Source: Chloroflexota bacterium
GTDB lineage: Bacteria; Chloroflexota; Dehalococcoidia; Lucifugimonadales; Lucifugimonadaceae
Assembly: GCA_022567135.1 (NCBI GenBank)
Contig: JADFHP010000003.1
Span: forward strand, 1 to 45,503
Direction: 5' to 3'
DNA: 45,503 bases
Positions 9,737 to 18,323 of this stretch are shown here, in pieces; the stretch's first letter is position 1; each line of letters opens with the position of its first letter. The notes beneath the pieces are model-generated. The model made no database searches. It saw nothing but the letters and a program-made list of their open reading frames with translations, and was not told where the DNA came from. A program made the position numbers and the translations under genes.

Positions 9737-11796
9737 CGTCGATCCTTGATTCGCCGGGATCCGTAATCCCGCCCGTCAGGGTAGGTATGCCGCGTCCGGC
9801 CCCGGCGATGGCGGAGAACGGCGCCCGGCAGGAATCGGGTCTCGACGCCGCGATATCCCGGACTCAGGAGTTCCTGTTCGACCACCAGGCAGACGAAGGC
9901 TACTGGTGGGGCGAACTCGAATCTAATCCCACGATGGAAGCCGAGTATGTTTTCCTGACCCATTTCCTGGGGATGCGATCTGAAGAACGCCTTCGGAAGA
10001 TAAAAAACTTCATCCTCCGGAGGCAGGGCGATGATGGTGGCTGGAACCTCTACTACGGCGCCGCCAGCGATCTGAGCACGTCATGCGAGTGCTATCTGGC
10101 GCTCAAGCTCGCAGGCGCTTCGGCGGATTCGGATGAGATGCAGCGCGCCCGCCGGCTCATTCTTTCCCGGGGCGGTGTCGAGAAGTGCCGGGTATTCACG
10201 AAGATCTGGTTCGCCCTGCTCGGAGAGTGGGATTGGGGCGGCGTGCCGTTCCTCCCGCCCGAAATAATGCTGCTTCCCAACCGTATCCCATTCAACATTT
10301 ACCAGTTCGCCATGTGGTCGCGCGCCACCATCGTCCCGATGTCGGTCCTTCTCTCAAGCAAGCCCATACATCCCGTTCCGGAGTCGGCCGCAATAGACGA
10401 GTTGTTCGTTAATGGACGTGAAAACGCCGATTACTCCATGCCGACGCCTGAGGGACTGGGCATAGAGCGGTTGATGTTCGCTGCAGACCGGCTTCTGCGG
10501 CTATCCAACCTCCTGCCGTGGAATCCAGCCCGGGCGCGGGCCCTCCGAGTGGCGGAGAAGTGGATCGTGGATCACCAGGAGATCGACGGAAGCTGGGGGG
10601 GAATACAGCCTCCCTGGGCCTACTCGATGATGGCGCTCCATGAACTTGGCTATGCCAATGACCACGAGGTGATCCGCAAAGGCATGGAAGGGTTTGATCT
10701 GTATGCGATCGAGGATGAAGATACGTGGCGGCTGCAGCCGTCTATGTCGCCCCTCTGGGACACCTGCCTGTCGATCACTGCTCTGATCGACTCCGGAGTG
10801 GAGCCGGATGATCCGTGCCTGGTGAAGGCGTCCGACTATCTCATAGAGCGCCAGATTGCATCTCCGGGAGACTGGCAGAAAAAGGCGGGAAACGTCGAGC
10901 CGGGGGGATGGGCGTTCGAATTTCACAACGAGACGTACCCGGACACCGACGATGCAGCCGAGGTTCTTCTCGCCGTCGGCACCGCGGCCGCCTCGGACAT
11001 GAAGCGGCGGACTGAGGCCATCGAAAAGGGCGTGAACTGGATCATGGCGATGCAGAGCCGCAATGGCGGCTGGGGCGCCTATGACAAGGACAACACCAGC
11101 ACACTCGTCACCAAGATGCCGTTCTTCGATTTCGGTGAAACGATCGACCCGCCGAGCGTGGATGTGACGGCCCACATCCTGGAAATGCTCGCCAAACTCG
11201 GTTTCCCGATTGACACGGACCAGGTCAACAGGGCCATCGACTATATGTGGTCGGAGCAGGAGGATGACGGAGCCTGGTTCGGCAGGTGGGGAGTCAACTA
11301 CGTCTACGGGACGGCCTCAGTGCTCCCCGCGCTTGAAGCGCTGGAGTTCCCGATGGATGACCCGCGCATCGTCAAAGCCGCCACCTGGCTCGAGGCGCAG
11401 CAAAATAGCGATGGTGGCTGGGGAGAATCGTGTGCATCCTATGCAAATCCCGCATGGCGAGGCAGGGGTGTCAGCACCCCGTCTCAGACGGCGTGGGGGC
11501 TGCTAGGCCTAATATCTGCGGGTCGCGCAGATGGCGAGCCAGCCCAAAAGGGGGTGGAATATCTGATCAGAACACAATTGGGAGATGGCTCCTGGGATGA
11601 GGACGAATATACGGGCACCGGGTTCCCCGGATACGGCACTGGTGACCGGAAATTCACGTCCCTGGAGGCGAATGAGCGAGACCTGATCTCTGAACACCTC
11701 CCGGCCGGATTCATGATTAAGTATCATATGTATAGAATTTACTGGCCCCTGATGGCTCTTGGACGGTACAGGGAACGCCTCTCAAGATCGGCATGA
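9733..11796 (+). CDS. shc: squalene-hopene cyclase
   Basis: 687 residues, membrane-associated class II triterpene cyclase converting squalene to hopene/hopanol. The protonating DxDD-type motif is PDTDDAAE at about 403-410, with the middle Asp near 406 as predicted general acid; the usual following T is A here. Multiple QW repeats are visible, for example QGDDGGWNLY, QEIDGSWGG, QSRNGGWGAYD, QEDDGAWFG, QNSDGGWGE and QLGDGSWDE. Length matches bacterial SHCs (630-720). An extra N-terminal stretch of about 35 residues precedes the first conserved helix. The start ATG overlaps the hpnA stop. A hairpin terminator follows. Confidence 0.97.
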   Translation: MTSILDSPGSVIPPVRVGMPRPAPAMAENGARQESGLDAAISRTQEFLFDHQADEGYWWGELESNPTMEAEYVFLTHFLGMRSEERLRKIKNFILRRQGDDGGWNLYYGAASDLSTSCECYLALKLAGASADSDEMQRARRLILSRGGVEKCRVFTKIWFALLGEWDWGGVPFLPPEIMLLPNRIPFNIYQFAMWSRATIVPMSVLLSSKPIHPVPESAAIDELFVNGRENADYSMPTPEGLGIERLMFAADRLLRLSNLLPWNPARARALRVAEKWIVDHQEIDGSWGGIQPPWAYSMMALHELGYANDHEVIRKGMEGFDLYAIEDEDTWRLQPSMSPLWDTCLSITALIDSGVEPDDPCLVKASDYLIERQIASPGDWQKKAGNVEPGGWAFEFHNETYPDTDDAAEVLLAVGTAAASDMKRRTEAIEKGVNWIMAMQSRNGGWGAYDKDNTSTLVTKMPFFDFGETIDPPSVDVTAHILEMLAKLGFPIDTDQVNRAIDYMWSEQEDDGAWFGRWGVNYVYGTASVLPALEALEFPMDDPRIVKAATWLEAQQNSDGGWGESCASYANPAWRGRGVSTPSQTAWGLLGLISAGRADGEPAQKGVEYLIRTQLGDGSWDEDEYTGTGFPGYGTGDRKFTSLEANERDLISEHLPAGFMIKYHMYRIYWPLMALGRYRERLSRSA

Positions 11797-11835
11797 AGAA
11801 TGGTTCTGTCCGAGTTGAGAGAGACTACTTTCAGA

Positions 11836-11870
11836 CACAAGAATCCTGTTGCAAACAGGTTTTTCTTGTG
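11836..11870 (+). terminator. probable intrinsic terminator after shc
   Basis: The core is CCTGTT-GCA-AACAGG (11845-11859) followed by TTTTT. It is nested inside a longer pairing of CACAAGAA (11836-11843) with TTCTTGTG (11863-11870). The short core stem may only partly terminate, leaving the downstream yjbQ-hpnCDE genes partly coupled to shc. The same bases also hold a weak promoter-like pair, TTGCAA (11849-11854), 17 bases, then TAGCGT (11872-11877). Confidence 0.5.
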
Positions 11871-11935
11871 CTAGCGTACCGCCGGGATTTGACGCCTTTT
11901 TTCAAGGCCATACGGGTCTGCGAAGAGGACACAAT

Positions 11936-12394
11936 TTGAGGACATTCTCTGAGACGGTATCGGTTGAGACAGACCGGGCACCGGCGTTCGTCGATATCAC
12001 AGAGAAAATAACCGACGTGGTCGCTCGTTCCGAGATCGAGAACGGCTTCGTCGTCATATTCAGCAAGCACACCACCGCGGCGATCAAAATCAATGAGGCC
12101 GAGCCCCTGCTGCTTAAGGATATGGAATGTTTCCTTGAGCGGCTGGCGCCGAAAGAGTCCTACTATGGCCACAACGATTTTGCGATTCGCACCGTGCACA
12201 TGCACGAAGATGAGTGCCCGAACGGGCACGCGCACTGCCAGCACCTGATGCTCTCAACGAGCGAGCAAGTGCCGCTCATCGATGGCGAGATGACCTTTGG
12301 CGAGTGGCAGCGCATTTTCCTGGTCGAGTTGGACGTCGACATGGTTGAACTTCCGAAGAAGCGAGACGTCGTCATCCAGGTGGTCGGGGCCTGA
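11936..12394 (+). CDS. YjbQ/UPF0047 family protein
   Basis: About 152 residues from TTG 11936 (GAAGAGG upstream); the frame is open further upstream but crosses the shc terminator. Family hallmarks are GFVVIFSKHTTAAIKINE near the N-terminus, YYGHNDFAIRTV in the middle, and a His-rich PNGHAHCQHLMLSTSE block that lines a putative metal site. The fold is a compact beta sandwich trimer. Some members show thiamin-phosphate-synthase-like activity in complementation assays, but no firm physiological role is known to me. Its place between the cyclase and hpnC is the notable point. Confidence 0.85.
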   Translation: MRTFSETVSVETDRAPAFVDITEKITDVVARSEIENGFVVIFSKHTTAAIKINEAEPLLLKDMECFLERLAPKESYYGHNDFAIRTVHMHEDECPNGHAHCQHLMLSTSEQVPLIDGEMTFGEWQRIFLVELDVDMVELPKKRDVVIQVVGA

Positions 12395-12474
12395 CCCCGC
12401 ACCATTAGCTCGGGCCGCGCCGGAATCGGCGAGGCGACAGGCCAGACCTCCGTGCTGATCAAACCGAGGCGCCA

Positions 12475-13407
12475 GTGACTGCCACCGGCCCGGTGACCCT
12501 CCCATTTGCTGAATCAGGCAGCAGCATCGAAGAAGCTTTTGCTGCGTGCGAGCGGCTTACCCGTTCGCATTACGAGAACTTTTCTGTCGCGACCCGGCTT
12601 CTCCCCCGCGATCTCCGGCGCCACTTCTTCTCCATCTACGCCTTCTGCCGGGGCGTTGACGACCTCGGCGACGAGGTCGACGGCGACCGCCTGGCCCTGC
12701 TGGACGCCTGGGAGGCCGAGCTGGAAGCAGCCTACTCCGGCACTCCATCACACCCCTACTTCGTCGCGCTCCGGCAGACGATACGCGAGTTCGATATCCC
12801 GAAAGAGCCGCTGTTGAAACTGATCGAAGCGAACCGCAGAGATCAGTCGATCACCAGGTACCCGGACTTCGATGAGCTTCTTGGGTATTGCGAGTACTCG
12901 GCGAACCCCGTCGGCAGCCTGGTCCTCTACGTATTCGGCCACCGTGAACCAGAGCTGCACCGGCTCTCCGACTACACTTGCACGGCGTTGCAACTGACCA
13001 ATTTCTGGCAGGACGTTGCCCGCGACTTCGATATCGGCCGCATCTACATCCCCGGGGATACGATGGAACGGTTTGGCGTCCAGGAGAATGACATCAGGGA
13101 AAAGCGGGCAACGCCGCAGTTCAAGGCGGCGCTGAAGTTCGAGGTCGATAGGGCCCGCGAACTGTTCCGCAAGGGGATTCCACTGATCGACCGAGTGCAA
13201 GGAAAGGCGCGGATTGACATCGCGTTATTCACAGCCGGTGGGATGGCGATTCTCGATAAGATCGAGTCCCGGGACTACGACGTGTTGACGCGCCGCCCTG
13301 CCCTGTCAAAGCGTGAGAAGGCGGTGCTGTTCGCCAGGACCCAGATCCGGTCGAAGCTCCGCATGCATCCTTTGCCCAAAAAATATAGGGATGGACGCGG
13401 CCGATGA
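12475..13407 (+). CDS. hpnC: HpnC, squalene/hydroxysqualene synthase family
   Basis: 310 residues, head-to-head prenyl transferase fold. Two Asp-rich motifs are visible: CRGVDDLGDEVDG near residue 60 and WQDVARDFDIGRIYIP near 180. In the three-gene bacterial route, HpnC converts presqualene diphosphate to hydroxysqualene, acting after HpnD and before HpnE. The start is GTG at 12475 with GAGG just upstream. The stop overlaps hpnD by 4 bases (ATGA). It differs from HpnD by SANPVGSLVLYVFG, the HpnC-type version of the second helix block. Confidence 0.95.
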   Translation: MTATGPVTLPFAESGSSIEEAFAACERLTRSHYENFSVATRLLPRDLRRHFFSIYAFCRGVDDLGDEVDGDRLALLDAWEAELEAAYSGTPSHPYFVALRQTIREFDIPKEPLLKLIEANRRDQSITRYPDFDELLGYCEYSANPVGSLVLYVFGHREPELHRLSDYTCTALQLTNFWQDVARDFDIGRIYIPGDTMERFGVQENDIREKRATPQFKAALKFEVDRARELFRKGIPLIDRVQGKARIDIALFTAGGMAILDKIESRDYDVLTRRPALSKREKAVLFARTQIRSKLRMHPLPKKYRDGRGR

Positions 13408-14315
13408 CGCAGACCGCGAAGCCACCCCCCACGCCTCCGTATGGCGGAGAGGCCGACGATACGGAAGCCGCATACGCCATATGCCAGGCGATCACCAGAG
13501 AGGGCGCCAAAAACTTCTACTACGCGTTCTTGACGCTTCCGAAAGAGAAGCGCAAGGCGATATACGCCGCATACGCCTTCTGCCGTGTTGCGGACGACAT
13601 CGCCGACGATGAAGACATGGCCGTTGACCGGGTCGCTGCTCTCTCAACTCTCAGAGAAACGCTGCTCGAGTCATACGAGGGCAACGCCCGGGGCGCGGTG
13701 TTCTCCGCGCTCTCCGACGCCGCGCAGCGCTATTCCATACCGGAAAAGTATTTCGACGACGTGATCAAGGGCGTGGAGATGGATCTCCACAAGAGCCGCT
13801 ACGCCACGTTCGAGGAGCTGCGGGAGTACTGCTACTACGTCGCCAGCGCGGTTGGCCTGATCTGCATCGAAATATTCGAATATACGGACCCGAAGGCTAT
13901 CGAGCACGCCATAGACCTGGGCATCGCCATGCAACTCACGAACATCATGCGGGACGTTGCGGAAGACGCTGCCAACGGCCGGATATACCTGCCGAAAGAG
14001 GACATGGACCGGTTCGGTTACACCGAAGAGGAGCTGTTGGCCGGCGTCAACAACCAGAGCTTCAGATCACTGATGGCATTCGAGGCTGCCAGAGCGCGGG
14101 ACTATTTCGAGCGCGGGAGGATGCTCTATCCGCTGTTGGACAGGCGCTCGCGAGCCTGCCCGAAGACACTCGAATCTGTATACAGCCGTCTGCTGGACAG
14201 GATGGAGGCGGAGGATTTTCCGGTATTCGAGAAGCGGGTCAGCATCTCCAGGGCCTCTAAGATCGCTCTTGTGGCACGTCACTGGCTGCGCAGCGTGACT
14301 CCACTCCCCTGGTAG
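13404..14315 (+). CDS. hpnD: HpnD, presqualene diphosphate synthase
   Basis: 303 residues, paralogue of the preceding HpnC. First Asp-rich motif CRVADDIADDED (DDIADDE at 64-70); second MRDVAEDAANGRIYLP. YYVASAVGLICIEIF is the HpnD-type block, distinct from that of HpnC. The enzyme joins two farnesyl diphosphates to presqualene diphosphate. The N-terminus carries a short Pro-rich lead (KPPPTPPYGGEA). The start ATG overlaps the hpnC stop, so the two are translationally coupled. Confidence 0.95.
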   Translation: MTQTAKPPPTPPYGGEADDTEAAYAICQAITREGAKNFYYAFLTLPKEKRKAIYAAYAFCRVADDIADDEDMAVDRVAALSTLRETLLESYEGNARGAVFSALSDAAQRYSIPEKYFDDVIKGVEMDLHKSRYATFEELREYCYYVASAVGLICIEIFEYTDPKAIEHAIDLGIAMQLTNIMRDVAEDAANGRIYLPKEDMDRFGYTEEELLAGVNNQSFRSLMAFEAARARDYFERGRMLYPLLDRRSRACPKTLESVYSRLLDRMEAEDFPVFEKRVSISRASKIALVARHWLRSVTPLPW

Positions 14316-14338
14316 CCGCGTTCCACCCGGAATCTGTG

Positions 14339-15712
14339 ATGGCCAGCAGCGAGACGCGAAAACCGACCAGCATCATCGTCGGCGGCGGCCTGGCCGGACT
14401 GGCGGCCGCGAGCCGGAGCATCCGCCACGGGATCAGACCGATCGTGCTGGAGAAACGCGGCTACCTTGGCGGCCGGGCGTTCTCGTTTACCGACAGAGAG
14501 ACCGGCGTGGTAGTCGACAACGGCCAGCACATATTTCTCGGCGCATGCACCGACTACATCGACTTCATCTCTGAAATTGGCGCCCGGGACAGCATCTACG
14601 AGCAGGAACGGCTCGATGTGCCGGTTCTGAAAAACGGCGTAGTCAGCAGGCTGGGCTGGTCAAGGGTTCCCGGAATGGGGATGCTTCCTTCACTGCTGCG
14701 GTACCGGCACCTGAGCATGGCCGACAAGCTTCGGGTGGTCTACGGAATGATGAGGGTCCGGCTCACGAACCGGCGAAAAAACGCAGAGACGCTGGACCAG
14801 CAGACATTTCAGAGCTGGCTCGAGGCTCGCGGCCAGAACGAGTCCACGATCGCGAACCTGTGGAACCTCATAGTCCTGCCCTCCCTCAACGACGATATCG
14901 GCGACGTTAGCGCTGCCGCCGGCCTCATGCTTTTCCAGACGGCCCTCATGGGGAGCGGCCGCGACGCCGTCATCGGCTACTCGCGCGTCGGGCTTTCAGA
15001 GCTGGCCGGCAAGCACGCCATGGCGTACGTGAGCGAACACGGCGGCGATATCCAACTCAATACCGATGTGGCGTCACTGTGGTTTGAAGGCGATTCACTC
15101 CGCGGCGTCCGGCTCGCAGACGGCAGCACAATCGAAGCCGATGCGGTGATTGCCGCGGTGCCGCATTTTGCCCTCGGCAGCCTGCTGCCGGAGACAAACC
15201 AGAGCCTCGCGCCGCTTGCAGTGGCTGCATCGCTAGAGACGGCACCCATAGTTGGCATCCACATCTGGTATGACGGGCCTGTACTCGACGAGCCGTTCAT
15301 CGCGGTCGTCGATAGCCCTCTGCAGTTCATATTCAACGTCACGGCAATTCACTCCGGGGCTATGGAAGAGCCAGACGGCGGGCAACACGTGGTAATTTCC
15401 CTCTCAGGGGCATGGCGCTGGTCGCAGATGGAACGCAGAGAGCTGGAGGATCTGTTTGTGGCTGAGATGGCACGCGCCTTCCCCGCTGCATCGACCGCAC
15501 ACGTGACCCGATTCCTGAGCGTGAAGCAGATTGACGCTACGTTCAGAGTCACGCCGGGCTCCACAGCTGCGCGCCTGCCGCAGAAAACCGCAGTGCCGAA
15601 TCTGTTCCTGGCCGGCGACTGGACCGACACGGATTGGCCCTCGACCATGGAGAGCGCGGTGAGGAGCGGAAACCTGGCCGCCGACGCAGCCGCCGAGCAC
15701 CTGTCACGATGA
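14339..15712 (+). CDS. hpnE: HpnE, hydroxysqualene dehydroxylase (FAD-dependent)
   Basis: About 457 residues, amine-oxidase/phytoene-desaturase fold. The FAD dinucleotide motif is SIIVGGGLAGLAAASRSI with GGRAFSF downstream. The C-terminal FAD-binding segment reads NLFLAGDWTDTDWPSTMESAV, as in HpnE and phytoene desaturases. HpnE reductively removes the hydroxyl of hydroxysqualene to give squalene, completing the HpnDCE branch. ATG 14339 is preferred to the GTG directly before it. The stop overlaps the next gene by ATGA, coupling the hopanoid operon to a 2-hydroxyacid dehydrogenase homologue. Confidence 0.93.
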   Translation: MASSETRKPTSIIVGGGLAGLAAASRSIRHGIRPIVLEKRGYLGGRAFSFTDRETGVVVDNGQHIFLGACTDYIDFISEIGARDSIYEQERLDVPVLKNGVVSRLGWSRVPGMGMLPSLLRYRHLSMADKLRVVYGMMRVRLTNRRKNAETLDQQTFQSWLEARGQNESTIANLWNLIVLPSLNDDIGDVSAAAGLMLFQTALMGSGRDAVIGYSRVGLSELAGKHAMAYVSEHGGDIQLNTDVASLWFEGDSLRGVRLADGSTIEADAVIAAVPHFALGSLLPETNQSLAPLAVAASLETAPIVGIHIWYDGPVLDEPFIAVVDSPLQFIFNVTAIHSGAMEEPDGGQHVVISLSGAWRWSQMERRELEDLFVAEMARAFPAASTAHVTRFLSVKQIDATFRVTPGSTAARLPQKTAVPNLFLAGDWTDTDWPSTMESAVRSGNLAADAAAEHLSR

Positions 15713-16719
15713 GCAGCCAGTTGCGGGTGCTGATCCTCGCGCCGTTCGCAGACGCCGGTCTCGATGCCATCAACGGGTTCGGTGAGGCGGTGCATGAAGA
15801 CTGGCGTGACACCGGCGTGATGTGGGACCCGGAAGAACTCGGCGCGCGCCTGGCCAGAGAGAAATTTGACGCCGTCGTCATCGAACGGGACTTTCTGTTC
15901 GAGGAGACGTTCGCCGCAGCCGAAAACCTGAAGGTGGCCGCAATCTGCCGCGCCGCGCTGAACCAGATCGACGTGGATGCCGCGACCGCCCACGGCGTCG
16001 TCGTTCTCAACACACCGGGCCGCAACGCCAACGCCGTCGCCGAACTCACGATCGGGCTGATGCTGGCCGTCGCACGGCGGATATCAGAGAGCGAGCGGTA
16101 CGTTCGTGGCGGCCTCTGGCAGTCGCCATCCGACCCGTATACGGCCCTGAGAGGCGCTGAGCTATCCGGCAGAACCCTTGGCGTAGTGGGGTTTGGCGCG
16201 GTAGGCCGCCGAGTCGCGGAGATATGCAGGGTCATCGGGATGGACGTCATCGTCCATGACCCATATGTCGATTCCGATGCCGTAGAGGCGTTCGGCGCGT
16301 CGGCGCGGTCGCTGGACGATCTCATTCGGACCGCCGACGTGATCACCCTGCACGCGCCGGCAGCGGAAGACGGCGAGCCGCTTCTTGGCGCGGGCCAGAT
16401 CGCCGCGATGAAGGCCGGCTCAATTGTCATCAACACGGCGTCGGCCGAGCTGGTTGATACCGATGCCCTTGCCAAGGCGCTGGGCGACGGACGCCTCGCA
16501 GGCGCCGGTTACGATATCTTCGAGACCGCGCCCATCGAGCCGAGCCATCCGTTTCTGAAGCTGGACAACGTCGTCATCACGCCCCATATCGGCGGGGCTA
16601 CCGATGAAACGATTGAGCGGCACTCCCGGATGATTTCGGAAGACCTCGCCCGGTTCGCCCACGGTGAGATGCCGGTGAACATGGTCAACCCGGATGCCTG
16701 GGCGGGTCGGCGTGGCTGA
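15709..16719 (+). CDS. D-isomer-specific 2-hydroxyacid dehydrogenase homologue lacking catalytic Arg and Glu
   Basis: 336 residues, NAD-binding domain with LGVVGFGAVGRRVAEI (about 158-173) and HDPYVDSDA. In active family members such as phosphoglycerate dehydrogenase, a catalytic Arg lies in I-N-x-x-R-G-x-x-V-D and a catalytic Glu in D-V-F-x-x-E-P. Here these read INTASAELVD (Ser at 245) and DIFETAP (Ala at 274). The catalytic His is kept in TPHIGGAT (293). The protein could be inactive, regulatory, or use a shifted residue such as Glu 272. ATG 15709 overlaps the hpnE stop; the frame is open further upstream inside hpnE but lacks a reason to start there. The sugar kinase follows with overlap. 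Confidence 0.85.
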   Translation: MSSQLRVLILAPFADAGLDAINGFGEAVHEDWRDTGVMWDPEELGARLAREKFDAVVIERDFLFEETFAAAENLKVAAICRAALNQIDVDAATAHGVVVLNTPGRNANAVAELTIGLMLAVARRISESERYVRGGLWQSPSDPYTALRGAELSGRTLGVVGFGAVGRRVAEICRVIGMDVIVHDPYVDSDAVEAFGASARSLDDLIRTADVITLHAPAAEDGEPLLGAGQIAAMKAGSIVINTASAELVDTDALAKALGDGRLAGAGYDIFETAPIEPSHPFLKLDNVVITPHIGGATDETIERHSRMISEDLARFAHGEMPVNMVNPDAWAGRRG

Positions 16720-18217
16720 CGGGGCCGGGACGGGACGGACCGTGCTGGCGGTAGACATGGGCTCGTCGGCCGTCCGGGCAGGCGTCGCCGATAAGGCGGG
16801 CATCCTGCTCTCCACGGAGAGACGCGCCCCGGCCTTGCGCGAACAGACCGATGCCGGCGATCTGGCGGTCGAATTCGACCCCGAACAGACCTGGAATCAG
16901 ATCATCGATGTTGCCCGTGCGGCAATCTCGAACTCACCGGCCGGCGTTGAGCAAATTGGGGCCATTGCAGTCACATCCCAACGGCAGGGAATCGCTCTTC
17001 TGGACCGTGATGGCAGGACGCTGTACGCAGGCCCGAACAACGATATGCGGGCGGTTTTCCAGGGTGCCGCAATCGACGAAGACCATGCTGATCTCGTGTG
17101 GCGCACGACCGGCCATCTGCCCTCGTTTCTGGCCGCGTGGGCGCGCATCAAGTGGTTCCAGGAGGAGCAGCCGGCCCTTTTCGACAGGATCTCCACGGTG
17201 GTCACGCTCTCGGACTGGATGGCGTTTCGCCTCACGGGAGAGTTATCCGTGAACCACGCTGCGGGCGTGGAGGCGGGCCTGCTCAACCTGACAGGCGGAC
17301 AGCCGGCCACGGATATCGCGGAGGCCGTCGGCCTGGGAGGGATTTCCATCCCTCCGCCAATCGACGGCTTCGGCCCAACAGGAAACTTGCGCGCCGATGT
17401 CGCGAATGCGCTGGGCCTCAGATCGGATATCCCCGTTTTCAACGCCGGTCCGGACACACAGACGGGACTCTTCGGCATGGGCGTCACAGCGCCGGGAGCA
17501 ACTGGCATCGTCGCCGGCTGGAGCTGCGCGGTGCAGCGAGTCACCGAAAGCCCCCTGCTCGACCCCGACCGCGGCCTGTGGGCCGGGCGACACGTCGAGC
17601 CTGAACGCTGGATTCTGGAGTCCAACCTTGGAATCATGGGCGGCGCCTATTCGTGGCTGTGCCAACTGATCTCGCCGGCAGAGGATCACGCTGCGGCGAT
17701 GGACCGGCTGAACGACGAAGCACTGGGTGCTCCGCCGGGAGGTTCCGGCCTTACCGCACACCTTGGCCCGGCGCTGACCGACATGAGTTCCGCCGGGCTC
17801 AGAGCAGGCGGGCTGGTTTTTCCCGTGCCTCTGGCGCTCAACGCTCCCGCGCCAGCCGAGATAGCGAGAGCAGCTCTCGAGGGTTTCGGCTTCGCGATTA
17901 GAGCCGGGCTGGAGCGCATCGAAGAACTGTGCGGAGCGCCCTCGACATCGCTGGCGGTTGGCGGCGGCATGACCCGGTCTTCCGCCTTTGCGGAGCTACT
18001 CGCCTCGATCCTGGGCCGTGAGATAGAGGTCGGGGACGCTGATGCCACCCTCTCGGGTGCAGCGATGCTGGCCACACGCGCCCTGGAGGGCGATGCACGC
18101 TCGGTTGATCCAACAAGCCGGCGGGTGGCTCCGGACCAGTCGCTGGCTTCAGACTACGAGTACCTGTACGAGGAGTGGATGGAGCGCAGCAGGACTCTAG
18201 GCGAAATGCCGGTTTAG
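16694..18217 (+). CDS. FGGY-family carbohydrate kinase
   Basis: About 507 residues, two actin-like ATPase domains. The N-terminal phosphate loop reads VLAVDMGSSAVRAGVADKAG; ITVTSQR-type AIAVTSQRQGIALL follows. The catalytic Asp is in FNAGPDTQTGLFGMG, and the C-terminal domain has LAVGGGMTRSSAFAELLASI. These enzymes phosphorylate ketoses or polyols (xylulose, ribulose, fuculose, glycerol and others); the substrate is not determinable here. The start overlaps the dehydrogenase homologue by 26 bases at ATG 16694, or by 8 bases if GTG 16712 is used. With the class II aldolase next door, a phosphorylate-then-cleave sugar route is the simplest reading. Confidence 0.9.
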   Translation: MPGRVGVADGAGTGRTVLAVDMGSSAVRAGVADKAGILLSTERRAPALREQTDAGDLAVEFDPEQTWNQIIDVARAAISNSPAGVEQIGAIAVTSQRQGIALLDRDGRTLYAGPNNDMRAVFQGAAIDEDHADLVWRTTGHLPSFLAAWARIKWFQEEQPALFDRISTVVTLSDWMAFRLTGELSVNHAAGVEAGLLNLTGGQPATDIAEAVGLGGISIPPPIDGFGPTGNLRADVANALGLRSDIPVFNAGPDTQTGLFGMGVTAPGATGIVAGWSCAVQRVTESPLLDPDRGLWAGRHVEPERWILESNLGIMGGAYSWLCQLISPAEDHAAAMDRLNDEALGAPPGGSGLTAHLGPALTDMSSAGLRAGGLVFPVPLALNAPAPAEIARAALEGFGFAIRAGLERIEELCGAPSTSLAVGGGMTRSSAFAELLASILGREIEVGDADATLSGAAMLATRALEGDARSVDPTSRRVAPDQSLASDYEYLYEEWMERSRTLGEMPV

Positions 18218-18323
18218 GGCAGTAGCGACCAGATGCACGGGTTTCAATCCCCCCGTTCTGGCCTCACAATTAGCCCCGAAAGAAAGTGGACCGGAGTCCG
18301 GGCAAGCCAGAGAAATTCACCAC

